Below are positions 34,157 through 47,002 of a DNA stretch of 64,000 bases, one piece after another. Origin of the DNA: Lichenostomus cassidix (Eukaryota > Chordata > Aves > Passeriformes > Meliphagidae); the NCBI GenBank assembly GCA_008360975.2, contig CM039188.1, positions 27,369,944-27,433,943 of the forward strand. The letters run 5' to 3'. The stretch's first letter is position 1. Every line of letters begins with the position of its first letter. The position numbers and the translations under genes were made by a program. The notes beneath the pieces are model-generated. The model had not been told where the DNA came from, did not search any database, and worked only from the letters and a program-made list of their open reading frames with translations.

Positions 34157-37100
34157 GTAAGTAGCCCAGCATGTTGTGTCACCTCTCTCTCCCTTCTGCA
34201 CTGAGAGATGTCCAAATCTGACTAGAAGCTTCACCTGTTCTTCACTAATAATACCATCTTGTGCCATCTTTATCATTCAACTCTTTGTGTTGTTCTGCCT
34301 GGTTGTCCTCAGTTTTTCCCTGGTTGTCCATCACTTGTATCCCAATCTTGTCTCTTTCTCTTGTGATGATGGCTGTTGCTCGATGTTCTTATAAGCAGCT
34401 GCTTTCTATAATTTTCTTACCTGTTGTCCTTTCTAGATTTGTGCTGCACAAAACAAAACACTGTATGCTGCAGGCAGAGGGAACAGTGCAGCGGTCAGGA
34501 GCCAGGACTATTGTTCCTGCTCCATCCCAGAGGCACCCTGCATGTTCTTACCTACATTGGCAGGAGTAACTCAAATGCAAGTGGGGTTTCAGGAAGAGAA
34601 GAGCACATTGGAGTCACTCCATTTCTTTTGTGACTTTGACCTTGTATTGCTGCTATTTTGTCATTGCATTAGCTGCTTGTTCCTTAATGTTGCAGATTTA
34701 CAGCTGCCTTTTTATGTTTCCTGGTGACTGCTATGTGAGAAGCTTTCCAGTTCTTCTGAGCAAGACAGTGTTGCTCTTGAGCTGTTGCTCAGTTCAGGAA
34801 GCCAGGAAGCCATGAGAAGGGAATAAATGTGTGACCTAAACTAGGAAAGCCTCCCAGTACTGCCCTGATAGGGAAATCGATGTTAGGTACCACAAGCAAT
34901 TTGCTGGCTGATTCTCTTTAAACTGTTTCTCATGGCAGCATTATCTGGTGTTTCTCAGTGTATTTTCTCTTGTAATTACTGCCTGAAACACCAGCCCACC
35001 TTTTTATTCTCATCTGAGCACTGCCAAGATGGCCAGAATTGCCCAAGACTTAGTTTGATGCATCGCTAAGAGGATGGTTTTTCTTTTAATTGAATCCCTT
35101 GTAGCTTTGTGCCTTCAGACTCTGTAGTAGCATGGTCCTGTGTGGCCTGGCATGGTGTGTGGCTGTTCCCAGTAGCTGCTGCCTTGGATCAGCAGGAGAT
35201 GATACGGCTGCTCTGCTGTAAATCATCCCTTCAGGGGGAGTTGGGCTGCGCAGTGCTTTCACAGTTTACCTGTATCAGGAATAATTGTTTTCCACAACTG
35301 AGTCTCTTTCTGAAATGTGCCTTATCTAACCCTTCGTTCTCTTTGAACCATTCCCCCAGAAACCCTCCTCCTTCCAGTTTCTCTTCTTTGAAGTGGCAAA
35401 ACACCTCCTAGTTTTCAGTGCTGTAATACTTGCGCAGCTTTCCAAACTGCTGTGAGGGAAGTCTACTTCAGAGGTTTTTTTTCCTGTCTGATTTCTCAGT
35501 TTGTAACTCCCTCATCTTTTATTTAACACAGAAGATCTTCTGACTTGGTTGTTGTCCAGTTTTTCTTTTCTTGGTCCTTTTACTGGAGACAGAACACATC
35601 CAGCAGTTGCATTAAAATATGGGCTTTGAGCAGCTGAAATTATTGGTTACATACAGGTGTTATCTCTCATGACTGGGAGCAGCAAATCAAGACTGGTCAC
35701 TAAAAGAAATTCTGCTTTTCGTTACTTGTAAAGGAGGTCTTTGGCACAAGAGGACATCGGAGGCTTTGTCTGGGAGGCTGGGGGGAAGACAGCTGCCTTA
35801 TTTCTCTGCTTTGTTGGAAGCAGGGGCTTTAGATTCATTGTGGCAGATTCATAGGAAATGAGCTCTTTCATTACATACTGGTGCAGAGGGAGATGAAAGT
35901 GACTACAGACTTAGATGTAGTTACTTTAATATTTCAGGAATGCTTGGTCTGGGTAAAACAACTCAGAGCAAAGGCATGCTTTCCTCAGAAGATATTACCT
36001 GCCATTCGCAGGCCATTCACTGTACTTTTGGACCTATATTAGAAAGTCAGACAGCACTAAAGATGAAATATTAGGTATACTTAAAGGCATTCAGATTTAT
36101 TTGTGGTTAACTCTGTAAAAGAAGACTCCTGCAGGAGACTGACTGGATTTGGCAACAAGAAGGAGCTGTTTATAAACATCATTGAAACACAGGGCTTTAA
36201 AAATGAAGGTGTTAACTAGTGGAAAGACTGATGTGTATTTAATTAAGCTCCCCCTTTGGGGACAAAATACAAGAAGAAAGAAGAAAATGAGTTTTTTGAG
36301 ATTCCCCTTTCATGCCTATTGAGTGGTATGTGTGGCTTGGCAGCATCCTGAACAATATAACACAAAAGTATGAGGGCAGGTGAGAGGGTGTACTGAAATG
36401 GATTTGGGAGCAGCAAGTTTGAGGCAGCAGCAGAGCTGGGAAAAGGAGGATGATAGAGGTGATGGCTGTGGGGAGGAGGCTGGTGTGTGCCTGTGCTCTG
36501 GAAGGTGTGATACAGAGCAGTTAGAGGGTGAAGAGGCAAAAATAGGGAAATCTGCTGCAGGAGTTCAGGGCCTGAGGCTCCTGAGAAGAGAAGATATTAG
36601 ATACAGAAGGATTCAGAAGATGATGTTAACTCACATCTTTTGATGTCTGTCCAGTGGTTTGGATGAAGCTGCAAAACCTCAAAACCTCATTCAAAACCTC
36701 AGTGGGTTTTGAATGTGTGGTCTGTGCCCACCAAAAAATTGTCATTTTGACCAGCACTAATTTAACAACCTTATCGTCAATTTGAGCAGAGAAATCAAAG
36801 GTGGGAAGACCACAGAAACAAGAACTCTCCTTCCCCAGATTAAAGGATGCTCTTTTCCAGGCATGCTGATGCGATCCTAAATGAGTGGCTGCAAAATCAG
36901 TTTCTGGAAGATAGTTTCAAAACTCTGTCTCTTAACCAGAAGAGAAGTGTTGACTACTGTCCTGTGGTGGACTGAGAGTCTCCACAATAAGTGTCTGGGG
37001 TGCTTGGCTCCTGCTACCTTTCTTTCATGCTGTCTGCCCTCCTGCCCCTTCCCATCTGCATGCACGGATTTTACTTGGCGGGGGTGAAAACTGCTGCTTA

Positions 37101-37774
37101 CAAGGTGATTTACTGCTAATCTGCTTAGTACTGCAGAGCATCATCAAACAGCTCTTAGCACACTCCAACTACACATTGGTGGTCTTCCTCACTCGCCCTT
37201 TGTCTTTCCAACACTGCATTATTGTATCTTACAAGGGCTGTTGCTTCTGAGCTATGTCTTGTCAGTTAATAGAGCACTGTTTAACACTTGATGTCTGTGT
37301 AATATGTTTAGGAAATGCATCTCAAATTAATTTCAAAGCCTTGTTAAGCTGGGATGAATCTGAATTACCTCCCCCCTGTCCCTTCAAAGACCAGAAATGC
37401 ACAAAGCTTTTTGTTTTGAGTTCACAATTATGACATCTTCTGTTGACTTCTGATATGTGTGTTTCATCTTGTATTCTCCTCTGGGCTCAGCTCAGAGCCT
37501 GAGCAATATAAGATGCTTTTACTCTCTTCATACTGGGATGAGAAATGAATATGAAAATGAAGAGCATGAAAAATGTGCAAAAATAGAGGCTTGTAACAAG
37601 AAGTTACATCCTTAGAAACTAATAATCTAATAATGATTTAGTGAAGCAGATAAAGAATTTTTGTTCAAATTTTTTAATATAAAATATTACTTCATATTCT
37701 TTGGAACACAGATACTGTAGAAGAGGCTGAATAGAGTTGTTGGCATATTACTTACACAATTTCTTTTTTATCAG
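34157..37774 (+). other. PDIA5: PDIA5 intron 7 (3618 bp)
   Basis: Phase 1 intron inside the active-site Trp codon. It contains a small cluster of CAAAACCTC repeats at 36672-36700 and otherwise plain sequence. The acceptor is TTCTTTTTTATCAG. Confidence 0.92.
36672..36700. repeat. Three near-tandem CAAAACCTC units
   Basis: CAAAACCTC, then AAAACCTC, then after three bases CAAAACCTC again. The nearby GGGTTTTG at 36704-36711 could pair with any unit. Probably replication slippage; no function is suggested. Confidence 0.8.
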
Positions 37775-37842
37775 GGTGTGGTGTTTGTAAGAGAATGATG
37801 CCATCTTATCAGCAGGCAGCCACAGAACTCAAGGGTAAATAT
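37775..37842 (+). CDS. PDIA5: PDIA5 exon 8: first active site CGVC
   Basis: Completes W167 and encodes CGVCKRMMPSYQQAATELKG (168-187), K and Y189. C168 and C171 are the redox pair, at human positions 182 and 185. The two residues between them are Gly-Val here and, from memory, Ser-Met in human. P176 is the proline that kinks helix alpha-2 in thioredoxin folds. The exon ends in phase 0 at TAT/GTAAGT. Exon 12 (71 bp) is its counterpart in the next domain, with the same phases. Confidence 0.96.
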
Positions 37843-40800
37843 GTAAGTGAGACAATGAGATTTATATGACATTTCAAAAATAATTTTATCACTTTTTTTT
37901 CTTTTTTAGTATTTAAACCCACAAATATTTATCAAATTGGAGAAGTTTTAAGCAAGCTGAAACAAAACAGAAATAAATTACTCTGTTCCAGGTCTCTTCA
38001 GGATTCTCTCTCTTGGTTTTAATTCTTCTAAAACTTTGGAGAATAAGATGTTAACTCCCTTGCCCTTTAGATCCACTGCATTTTTTTTCCATGGAGATAC
38101 AGGCTCTGACACTTTGTAGATTTATGTTTTGCCTCTAATTTGTGAATTTATAGGTCTTTTGAGCTCATTTTGGTAAAGAAAGAAATATTTGCCATAATGA
38201 GTTTGATCAGCTTTTTGGCCTGATGTTTCATAGCAATGTTAGGGATGGATGCCCTTACAGCAGTTATTAATCCACTTTTTTAGTGGAGAATCACAGTGTT
38301 ATGGAAGGGAAGTCCCCCTCCCATAAGCTACTGGTCACCCTCCTAACTCAGCATTAATAGAATCTTAGTTTAACTGTAGCTCTGTCAAACTCGGCATTGA
38401 TGTCTCATTGATGTGAAAGTAAGTTTTTACTCTAATAAAGTACAGCATTCACAATAATTTAGTTACCCTTTTGTAATTCTAAGGTGTACTGATCTCTGTA
38501 AGGAAGTCAAAGGCACTTCTCTAGTCAAGGTTTTATAAAGTGCTTAACGTATGATTTATATGATGCCAGTAGTACATGAAGGATGAAGAAATAGGATTGT
38601 TGTTTCATGGCTTTAGCAGGATTTGGTCTGATCCTACCTGTTGGATCATTCACTGCTGTGTTTACAGGTTTCCTTGTGAGGAAAAGATAAAGCATTGCAG
38701 TTCATTGCTAGGGCACCTCTGGTAATTCCTTCTTGTGACCACTTTGTGCTGTCAGACTACCCAACATTCCCCAGAGCAGAAACTTCAGGTTTTCAGAAGT
38801 GTTTTCTCTAAATCCTTGCTTGCTTAGGGCTGAAATGAATGGGAGCTATTCAGATTAATTTAGGACATGGCACAACCCTTAGAAGATATTTTCAAGAGTG
38901 TTTTTGTCTAGCCAGGCAGCACTCTAAGGCCATGTCCCCTCAGAGGAGCATGTGCTGCAGCCTTTGGGAAGGCACTCCTGTACTGGCAGTACATTGTGAG
39001 GTGTGGGACAAGAGGGATTGGGAATTTAAAGCATCACCTATAGAGACAGTGCCAGAAAGAAAGCATGCTGCAGAGTACTGCACCCTCCTGCAGTTTTCCC
39101 CTCCTTTTCCACGTGCAGCTCATTTTATTAAATTCAGACTAGAGAATTTAGACTCAAGATCTATTCTGGTTTGAGTATTTCCTTCCTCACTTGGAAATCG
39201 TTTCTATAGATCCGGACTAATCCTACACAGCTGAGTGACAGGGCAGGAACACAGTTTTTTGCAGCGGAGTGTTGTAGTGCAGGATCAGTTCAGAGGAAAG
39301 TCCAGTTATGCCACCCCTGTTTTTCACAAAAATCAGTCTGTTTGTCAAAATTTGACCCAATTAGCTTCCTGAGTGGGATGTGTACACAGCTTGCCATTTC
39401 TAAAGTTAACTGTGCTGTACCCACCATAAATTATTGATGGAGTGCCTTAGAGGGATGTTGACCTCCAGACCAGACTTGGCTGGAAAGTTTATGATTGGTT
39501 TGGATGAGCTGAAGATTTGGCCTTTTAATCTGACCTGTCATTAGCTGTCAGGATGTGCCAGGCTCAAAAGCGATTATTGCTGTTGTGTAGCAGGAAAATT
39601 AAGTTTGGTATTGCCTATTGAAGAGGTCATAAAAGGGAAAGGGTGAACTGTACCTGTCACTGGTCACTGTGTTCCCTTGGGACTGGTTGTTTCTTGTCCC
39701 AGTTCTGTTACTGAGAGGAAGAAAGAGTGGCATTTTTAGTTCATATTCTGGTTAGATCTTACAATTCCATTGCACCCAGTGCAAGAAGGATAAAGTGCTC
39801 CAAATCAGAAGTGGGCTTATTTTATCCTTGGCAGGAAAGATTCCTGTGGTTAGAGGGTTGGCTGGACTCTGGAGAGTGACTGTCACTATGGCCCCAGAGC
39901 AGGGGGGAACTGGTTATTAGGAAACCTTTCATCATCTCGCCAATGTTCATGAACTTTGTGAGTGTGCCAGGATGTTCTGCTCAGTAAAGAACAGCTTGAG
40001 AATATGCTTAAGTGCTTTCCTCCTTTGGTGCTTGTCCTTTTTTCTTTTTTTTTCAATTTTTTAAAAACTTTTGGTGCTGTGAGGTACCAGTTTTGAAACA
40101 ATCTCATCAAGGAAACTGTGAATCAAGGTGGGGTCACAGCTGAACAGGAATGGTCAGGAGCTCCAAATTTATGGGCAGCTAGGAAAGGTTCAGAGTAGGT
40201 TTAGGTTATAGGTAGCTTGTTGGAGAGCAGATAAGTGTTGAAATCTGTCAAATGTCACTGCAGAGGTGAAAGGAATGAACAGATCATTGTTTCTGCAATG
40301 GCTATTACAAGAGGTAATGGACGTAAATCATAGTTGGGGTCATTCAGTCATTTGCTAAAAGCAAATTCACCAAACATCTGGCAGGAGGACCCTGGCTTTG
40401 GGCAGTAAGTGGGCTTTGCTGGTCTCTGACAGCCTGATATTTCATAATTCTGTGATTATTGGCCAGCTGAAGCAGTTACTCTTGTCATAAAAAATCCCAA
40501 ATCCTGTTGTAATAAGCTTTTTGCTAATTATGCTTCCTACAGTGTGATGAACACTATAATGAATCCAACTTTTTGACTTGTATCAATCACTGTTGGATGG
40601 ACACACTGCAATTGTCTGAAATGGCCAGGAATGCCCATTTAAACTGTAGGAAATCCTCTGAAAGATCACAGCAAATGTGGAATCTGGTAGGCTGGTGTTA
40701 ATTAGGGAATTAGTTAACTAACCTGGTTCTTGCTTTGTAAAGCAACCACTGTGTCTTGATCCTGTTGCATTTACCTGCCCTTAGGTGGTGACATGGAGGA

Positions 40801-42263
40801 TGAGGAAGGGAGAATTGAGTCTAGATAATCTCATATGAATTAAGTCAATCCAGTTGTCCAAACTACAAGGAAAATTCAAAGTGGAAGACTAGGCCAGCAA
40901 GTATAAACCTAATTTCTGTACCGTCCTCTGTTTAATTTATCCTTTCTTAGGATAGGGCAGAGAAAACAAAGTATCTTTTCATGACTTTCCAGCACATTCT
41001 TAGAAACGGTTGACCTTCAAATGAGGATTTTCTGCTTTAAGGTTTATTTCATGCTGGCTCTGAGCACATTTGGTTGGTCTGTGCAGTTTGCTGCAGTCAG
41101 GAACGTGGTATTAAATTCCGATGTGGTATTTCAGCTGGAAGGAGAAAATCCTGTTTTTGGAGAGGGAAGGAGGAGGGGTTTGGATTAAGACCCTGCTGCT
41201 AAAATGATTTAAGCCATCAATGCCATTAAACTAAGTTAATCAGGAAGTGGTATCTCAGCAACTTGCTGGGTCCAGGTTTGACAGCAGAACGAACTTTGTG
41301 TGAATTGCACACCCACAAAAACTTGGAATCTATCCCATCTTCCCATTTTTGTGTCAGAAATATTTGGAAGACATTTGGACAGGGCACAGAAAAAGTTGCA
41401 GGGCACAGTGTAAGTCCCAGGAGCCCTGAACCTGAAGCTGAAGGACTGCTGAGATGGAGGATGGGTTGAGATAGAGGTAAGGAATGGGAAGGAGAGAGTT
41501 TTTGTTTTACGTGCTAGTCTGAAAAGCTAGTGTGCTTCTGTGCCTCTCTTTTGAAGACTGTAGGACAAGGTTAATTCTTAACTCTCATTATATCCTACCC
41601 TACCCAAGTTAACATAGTTAAAGCACATAAATGCCACATCTATTTCCTGAGCTCATGGAAATAGGGCACGTTTTATTGTCACATCAAAGTAATGCTGATT
41701 TCTCCTTGCCATTCTGTAAATGCATTTTTGAACTGAGATAATGCCAGTGTTTGGTTGGTTAGAGCTTCTGGACATGAGCTAAGACTTTTAAGTTCATTAC
41801 TGGAGTGGAAACTAGAGAACTTCTGGTGTCCTTTTTAATGTTTGGATATGAACTAAGAACTCTTCTTTTCTACTTGCAGAGGAAGCAGAAAAATCTAGTT
41901 ACACTTGTAGCTTAAAGTCCGAATGGGTAAAGAGCACAAGTAGTGCAATTGAGAGAATTCCCTTTAGATATGTCTGTTAGTGGGTAAATAAAAAGAAACA
42001 GAGAAGCTTCCAGATCAAGGAGAAGGTGACATGCTGACTGGTGTGTGTTTTCTCTGGATTAGACTGAAGTATTGTTCTGTTCCCCCTTGCACAAAATCAG
42101 AAAATCTTCAGTGCCTTTTACAGAGAGTCCCTTGTTTGACAGCTATATGAACAAAATCAGAATCTGCCCAGATTGAAGTGGGTTTTACTTAAATCTTCAA
42201 ACAAATGGTGTGATATTTCTGCTGTATTATAAGAACCAGTAAGATTATGCTCTGTTTTTCCAG
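37843..42263 (+). other. PDIA5: PDIA5 intron 8 (4421 bp)
   Basis: Phase 0 intron with donor GTAAGT and acceptor CTGTTTTTCCAG. Two short stretches faintly recall CR1 ends (near 38286 and 40440) but are too weak to call. The open frame 38839-39174 has no known motif. Confidence 0.9.
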
Positions 42264-42355
42264 GTTCTTGCGGGAATGAATGTTTACTCTGCTGAATTTG
42301 AAAGGATAAAGGAAGAATTCAATGTCCGGGGATATCCTACAATCTGCTACTTTGA
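42264..42355 (+). CDS. PDIA5: PDIA5 exon 9: cis-proline loop of the first thioredoxin domain
   Basis: Residues 190-219 plus two bases of E220. VLAGMNVYSAEFERIKEEFN (190-209) leads to VRGYPTICYF (210-219). P214 of YPT is the conserved cis-proline that faces the CxxC pair and contacts substrate. The match to human is close throughout. The donor GA/GTCAGT is the least consensus-like in the gene, having C rather than A or G at position 3. Confidence 0.96.
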
Positions 42356-42459
42356 GTCAGTTATGTTTTGCTACTACTTTACAAATCATGCACTCCTCTA
42401 TAATTGCATGTTTTTGTCTTTTAGGACAAGGACTAAACCTTGTTTTGTTGCTTTAACAG
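42356..42459 (+). other. PDIA5: PDIA5 intron 9 (104 bp, shortest)
   Basis: Phase 2 intron. A strong-looking pyrimidine tract with AG (TTTTTGTCTTTTAG) ends at 42424, 35 bases before the true acceptor TTGTTGCTTTAACAG at 42459. GACTAAAC at about 42431-42438 is a good branch-point candidate for the true site. Reading through from exon 9 meets no stop in the intron, but 104 is not a multiple of three, so retention would shift exon 10 and stop at about 42513. Confidence 0.93.
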
Positions 42460-42531
42460 GAAAGGAAAGTTCCTGTTCAATTTTGAGAACTTTGGTGCTA
42501 CCGCGGCAGATATAGCAGAGTGGCTGAAAAA
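42460..42531 (+). CDS. PDIA5: PDIA5 exon 10: end of first thioredoxin domain
   Basis: Completes E220 and encodes KGKFLFNFENFGATAADIAE (221-240), WLK and two bases of N244. It forms the last beta strand and C-terminal helix of the first thioredoxin domain; EWLKN matches human. I chose the acceptor at 42459 because it preserves FEKGKF, whereas the AG at 42424 would break the frame. The donor is AA/GTAAGG. The exon is 72 bp. Confidence 0.96.
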
Positions 42532-44139
42532 GTAAGGCATTGAACTTCATGCACTCCACCTTTTATGTACTCTTCGTTATTTACAGAATGTAGTGGTTTA
42601 GGAACAGACATCTCTCCCTCCTTCTCTCTGCTCAGAAGAGCAAACAAAACTACCCCACTGAGATCAGCTAAACTCATACGGAGAGATTGACTAATGTTTG
42701 GTTTTTAGCATGCATGCCTTGCATTTCACAATTGCATTTTGTCTGTAATAGGACACTGACTGTGGACTAAAATTAATGCAGATACACAGATCTCAGCTTT
42801 GTTAAAAATGCCAGTGTAAATTTCCAGTGATCTTTGGTGCTTGAACTTAATGCCTTGCAAAAGGTTGGATTTCTGTTGTGTTATTAAAAATGTATATACC
42901 ACGTGTGCAGTTCTTGTTGGTTCATCAGCCTTTAGCTGAAGCCTTTAAAGTGTCTTGCAGAGACAAACTGAAGATCAAGGCACCCTGGATAGGTAGTCAC
43001 TTTTACTACATCTGTGTTTGCTGTCATGGTGTGAAGTGTTGAAAGCACCTTGTTACACCTGAAGGGAGCTGTTTGCAGTCATGAAAGTTTTGGGGGCTGA
43101 ATGAGTCTATGGGACTAGAAGTTCAGAGACAGCCAGGAAGAGTGTGTGTGTATGGCTGTTCTTCCACGTGCAAATCCTCACATGGTCAGTGAAGCTGATG
43201 GAGCAGCTGGAGAGAGCTGAGATAATCTGGTGATGGAGAAATCCCGTCAGCAGTGAGCCCAGGCTCTTGGGCGTCGTGTCATCTTTGTGACCCTCCCTTG
43301 TTTGCTGCAGTCGTGGAAGCAATACTGAAGTGGAGCTAATGAAAGGAAACAAACACATGGAAAGGAACAGACTTTGCAGTGCAAGCTATTGTAATAGCAC
43401 AGTTTAGCAAAGTGGCTCAGAATAAATGTATTTTGGTGTGCCAGTGAGGCTGTGCTGGGGATGTGCATATTGCTGCAGGGAGCCCAGGGTCTTCAGCAGC
43501 AGTAGGCTGAGCACTTCAGGATTTGGAATCCACACATGAAGTGAGAGCAGCATTCCTGTTAGCTTCAGGAGCTACAAGCACTGCAATGAGTGTTTTGCAC
43601 ACCCGGTGGCTCAAACAGGAGGAATTTAGCCATAGTCATTAAGCCTCATGTAGTCAATTAAGCCTTCAAATATGAGTGATCAAGATGGCAACTCTGGCAA
43701 CTCGAAGAAGATGATCAGCCCTTGGAGCAAGGAAATGGCTTCATCACCTGCACTTTGTTGTGCTTTTCAATTCCACAAGGATGTAGTTATCTCTTGGCTA
43801 CCATATGTGAAACATTAGCTGTTTGGGGTGTTTTTTCCCTGTCTGCCCACATAATATCCAGATAATCCCTGCAATATGCAGTACCTTTATATCAGTGCTG
43901 TGACAGCAAGTGAACACAGCTACTGGAGGCAAAGCAGAACAGCTGCAAGCTCTTTCCAATGATAATCTCTGCTAACAAGCCACTGTGGGCTTTGGCTGAT
44001 ACTTCAGCAGTCCAGAGCTAAAGACAGCTGTTTGTCCTCACTTAGTGCATGCTTATTAGTTGCCCAAAAGATGATCTGAGCAGTAGCCTTGTGCTCCTGT
44101 TTTGTGTAATAAATACAGCTTTTAAGGAAACCACATTGA

Positions 44140-44265
44140 GTAATTATGTGTACTTATATTTTGCTAGTAATCGATACTTAAATTATGATAAATTAAATTA
44201 TAATTAAAACCATATATGGGGTAAACATGCTACATACATAAGATTATATTACACTGAGAAAACTG
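44140..44265. repeat. AT-rich low-complexity patch
   Basis: Mostly A and T, with repeated TAAATTA and TTATAATTAA elements around an ATCGAT. No tandem unit is clear. Confidence 0.6.
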
Positions 44266-46094
44266 CAGTGCAAGTAGTCAAATGGTACAGCAAGGGCTTT
44301 AGGAAAGCCAAGGAGTGCAGTTAGCTGCAGGGTGTATAGACTGTGTTTCAGAGTAGGACAATATTAAACTATGAAAAGGTTGCTTTTGTGCAAAATGTTG
44401 CTCTGAGGACCAGGGCATGGCAGGACCATGGCAAGGAAAGCCAATGCATTTTTATACTGTGCATGCATGTGCTGTCGTTGTAGATTCTTGAAAGCAAATC
44501 CAGCAGACACTGAGCCATGTGAAATGGCCTATTTTGTGTGGACAATAAATACACTCTGCACAAAAGCAGCTGTTTTCACTCTCCCTCTTCTTGATTTTTT
44601 TCCCTCAGAATATTACTGGTAAAGTGCTGAAAGTGGTTGAGCTTAGGCTCATTTATGGGGGAGAACATGATATAACCTGAAGGAAGTTAGAAATATTTAA
44701 ATCATTGAAAGGACGTTGTCCATGCTCTTTCATCTCAGGACAAAAACTGATATTGACTACTTATTTAAGGTGCTTCTTTCTTATGCTGCAGCAGGCTAAT
44801 GCATCAGTCTTACAGATACTTCACCTCTCTTATCTTCCTAATAGGAACTGGCTACTATGTTATGGAGTTTCAGATGTTTTCATGAGAAACCATCATACAG
44901 CCTTAATCCAACACACTAGAGATACGATCTTGTACATATCACTTCTTTGTTAAATCTGATACACAGCTGTATCAACCTGCATGGTAGGCAAGCCCAACAG
45001 CTCTTGCTGCCTTCAATAGCTGCTTAGTTTGTCTTGCTGTTTTTATAGATTCCCCTCAGGCCCTTCCTCAGCATCAGCTACTCCGTTAAATCAAGAACTT
45101 GTTCTGTGCTCTCAATTGAATTAGCATTTGGTAACTCTTCTAGACTTCTGTCATTCTAATCAGGTGCTGGGTGTGCCTTGTCTCAGCATTAAATGACATT
45201 TTAAATTTTGCTTGTTGCTTTCTCCAGGCCTTGAGGTGTTTCTTACCAACTCCTGTGTAGGCTTATTAGCATGCACAGCATTTTAAATTAGGCCATTTGA
45301 ATAAACATCCCGTGCCCTGCTTTACTAATTCCTGACTGAAATAGGTCACGCCAGGCCCTGCTAAACACCACGTTCTCCCAGTTCTTTGTAGGCGCTGTGT
45401 CCGTGTTCATCATGCTCTGCCTGCTCAACCCAGCTCCCAGATCCATTAAGTGTTATGGTGTTTGCTGGAAAGCCTTCACTCTGCCAGGATACCTGGAGAT
45501 TATTGCTTTCTGGGCTGCTTGGCCAGGTGCAGCTCCAGTCTTTGCTTTGATGTTTGCTTCTTGGTTTGATTATCATAGAAGCAGCAGCCAGAGGTGTGCA
45601 TCACAGTTCTGCATGGATTGCTTAATATTCTTGGATCACACCCATTGCTTACATCAACAGAATTTGCTATCTGAATCTGTGTATCTCTACTGCTTTTTTT
45701 ATCAAACTAGGCTTTCAGCCTAGAAATGAGTAAGGCAGGATAAATGAGTTATCATCTGTTTGCCATTCCTTGTTCCAGGCAGCTAACACAATAATACATT
45801 TTAATCAAAAATAGTAAATCTGCTTTCACCAGAAGATGGGGTCACATCCAGACCTGTTCTTTGCCAAAGAATCTGGGGAATTTTGGGGGGTATTTGGAGC
45901 TCATTACTGCAACTGGCAAGAATAAAATAGCTTTAAAGTCTGGCTCCTAATGTTCATATGTTTGGGTGTCTTGTCTGTGAACACTGCTTTAATAAATAAA
46001 ATATCAATTAGCATAGTTTAGTTCACCGCTGCCAAATTCTCTTTTTAATGTACATTAATGAAAGACCAAAACACTTGTTTATTGAGATTATGAA

Positions 46095-46170
46095 GTCCAG
46101 AGGAGCTTTGGTTCAGTTTCCAGACTTGCCACTGTGTCTTTGAGCAGTCTCTGTGGCTCTGACCCATCAA
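46095..46170 (+). repeat. Possible MIR SINE fragment
   Basis: GGTTCAGTTTCCAGACTTGC, then CACTGTGTCTTTGAGCAGTC, then TCTGTGGCTC fits, in order, the MIR series GGTTCAAATCCCAGCTCTGC, TGTGTGACCTTGGGCAAGTC, TCTGTGCCTC. Short and diverged. Confidence 0.48.
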
Positions 46171-46865
46171 AGGCAGTTGAAGTCATGTGCAATCATAGTG
46201 ACATTGGTAGAACAGGTCACTTGCCTTTTAGGTTTAGCATGCAGCTGAGGAGCTTTGCTGGCTTAGGCCTGCAAGCCCACTGCAGAGTGAGGACATAACG
46301 ATGCTTCCCTGGCTCACAGGAGCTGTTCACAGTAAAACCATATATTCCTGGGGAAATAGTGTGTGTAGCTGGCTCATGGTCCCAATGCTGCTCCTCCTTT
46401 CTCTGTCGGCCCTAATCATGCTGTCAGTATCCAAGGTGACGGGTTAAATTGGCTGTTTCTGCTCGCTGCTTTTTTCTTTCATTTGCAATGACTCCTGTGA
46501 ACTACAAAGTGGGAATGCTGTGAGAAAGGGAGCATCCTGCTGAGGAGGGTAAAAGAGTAATAGAAAATGCATTTGATTTCTATAATGTAATAACCAAGCA
46601 GTCTGGTTATCTCCTCGCTCCATCCCCTTCCATTGCTGATCTGTCCTCAGGAGCTTCTTGCAGATTTTTTTATTCCTCCTCTAGTTTTATCTGTGTTTCA
46701 GTGCCTGTGAGTTCTGGATGGGTACAATTATGGAAGCTGTTAGTAGGGCTGGTGTGTCAGACATGTATGAACATCTGCACAAAGTGGTTCCTTACAGTCT
46801 GACTTGCCAAGATGACTGCTTAGCACCAGAGAGCTGCCTTTAAGCTGTGTCTGTTTGTCTTGTAG

Positions 46866-47002
46866 CCCACAGGCACCTCAGCCACAGGCTCCAGAGACTC
46901 CCTGGGCAGATGAAGAAAATGTAGTTTATCACCTGACCGATGAGGACTTCGACAAGTTTATAAAAGATCATTCATCTGTGCTAGTGATGTTCCATGCACC
47001 AT
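46866..47002 (+). CDS. PDIA5: PDIA5 exon 11: Pro/Gln linker and start of second thioredoxin domain
   Basis: Completes N244 and encodes residues 245-289 plus the first base of W290. PQAPQPQAPETPWADEE (245-261) is the proline/glutamine-rich linker between catalytic domains. VYHLTDEDFDKFIKDHSSVL then VMFHAP begins the second thioredoxin fold; the His-Ala-Pro before WCxxC is shared with human PDIA5. The exon stops after the T of TGG at CCAT/GTGAGT. At 137 bp it is the longest exon here. Confidence 0.97.

Larger units (their letters stand above)
42532..46865 (+). other. PDIA5: PDIA5 intron 10 (4334 bp)
   Basis: Phase 2 intron. A strongly AT-rich patch lies at 44140-44265, and a possible MIR fragment at 46095-46170. 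The acceptor TCTGTTTGTCTTGTAG is strong. No gene-like open frame; 45397-45723 is open on + but shows no family motif. Confidence 0.9.

Noticed and set aside
38286..38320. GAATCACAGTG to TATGGAAGGGAAG as a CR1 3' end
   Set aside because: It recalls the CR1 tail, but too few positions match and the following bases do not continue the pattern.
40425..40458. TCATAATTCTGTGATTATT as CR1 terminal octamers
   Set aside because: One octamer-like unit only, and the preceding sequence lacks a convincing CR1 tail.
42264..42515. One continuous exon reading through intron 9
   Set aside because: The frame stays open through the intron but then leaves the PDIA5 reading frame. Splicing at 42355/42460 restores the conserved sequence exactly.
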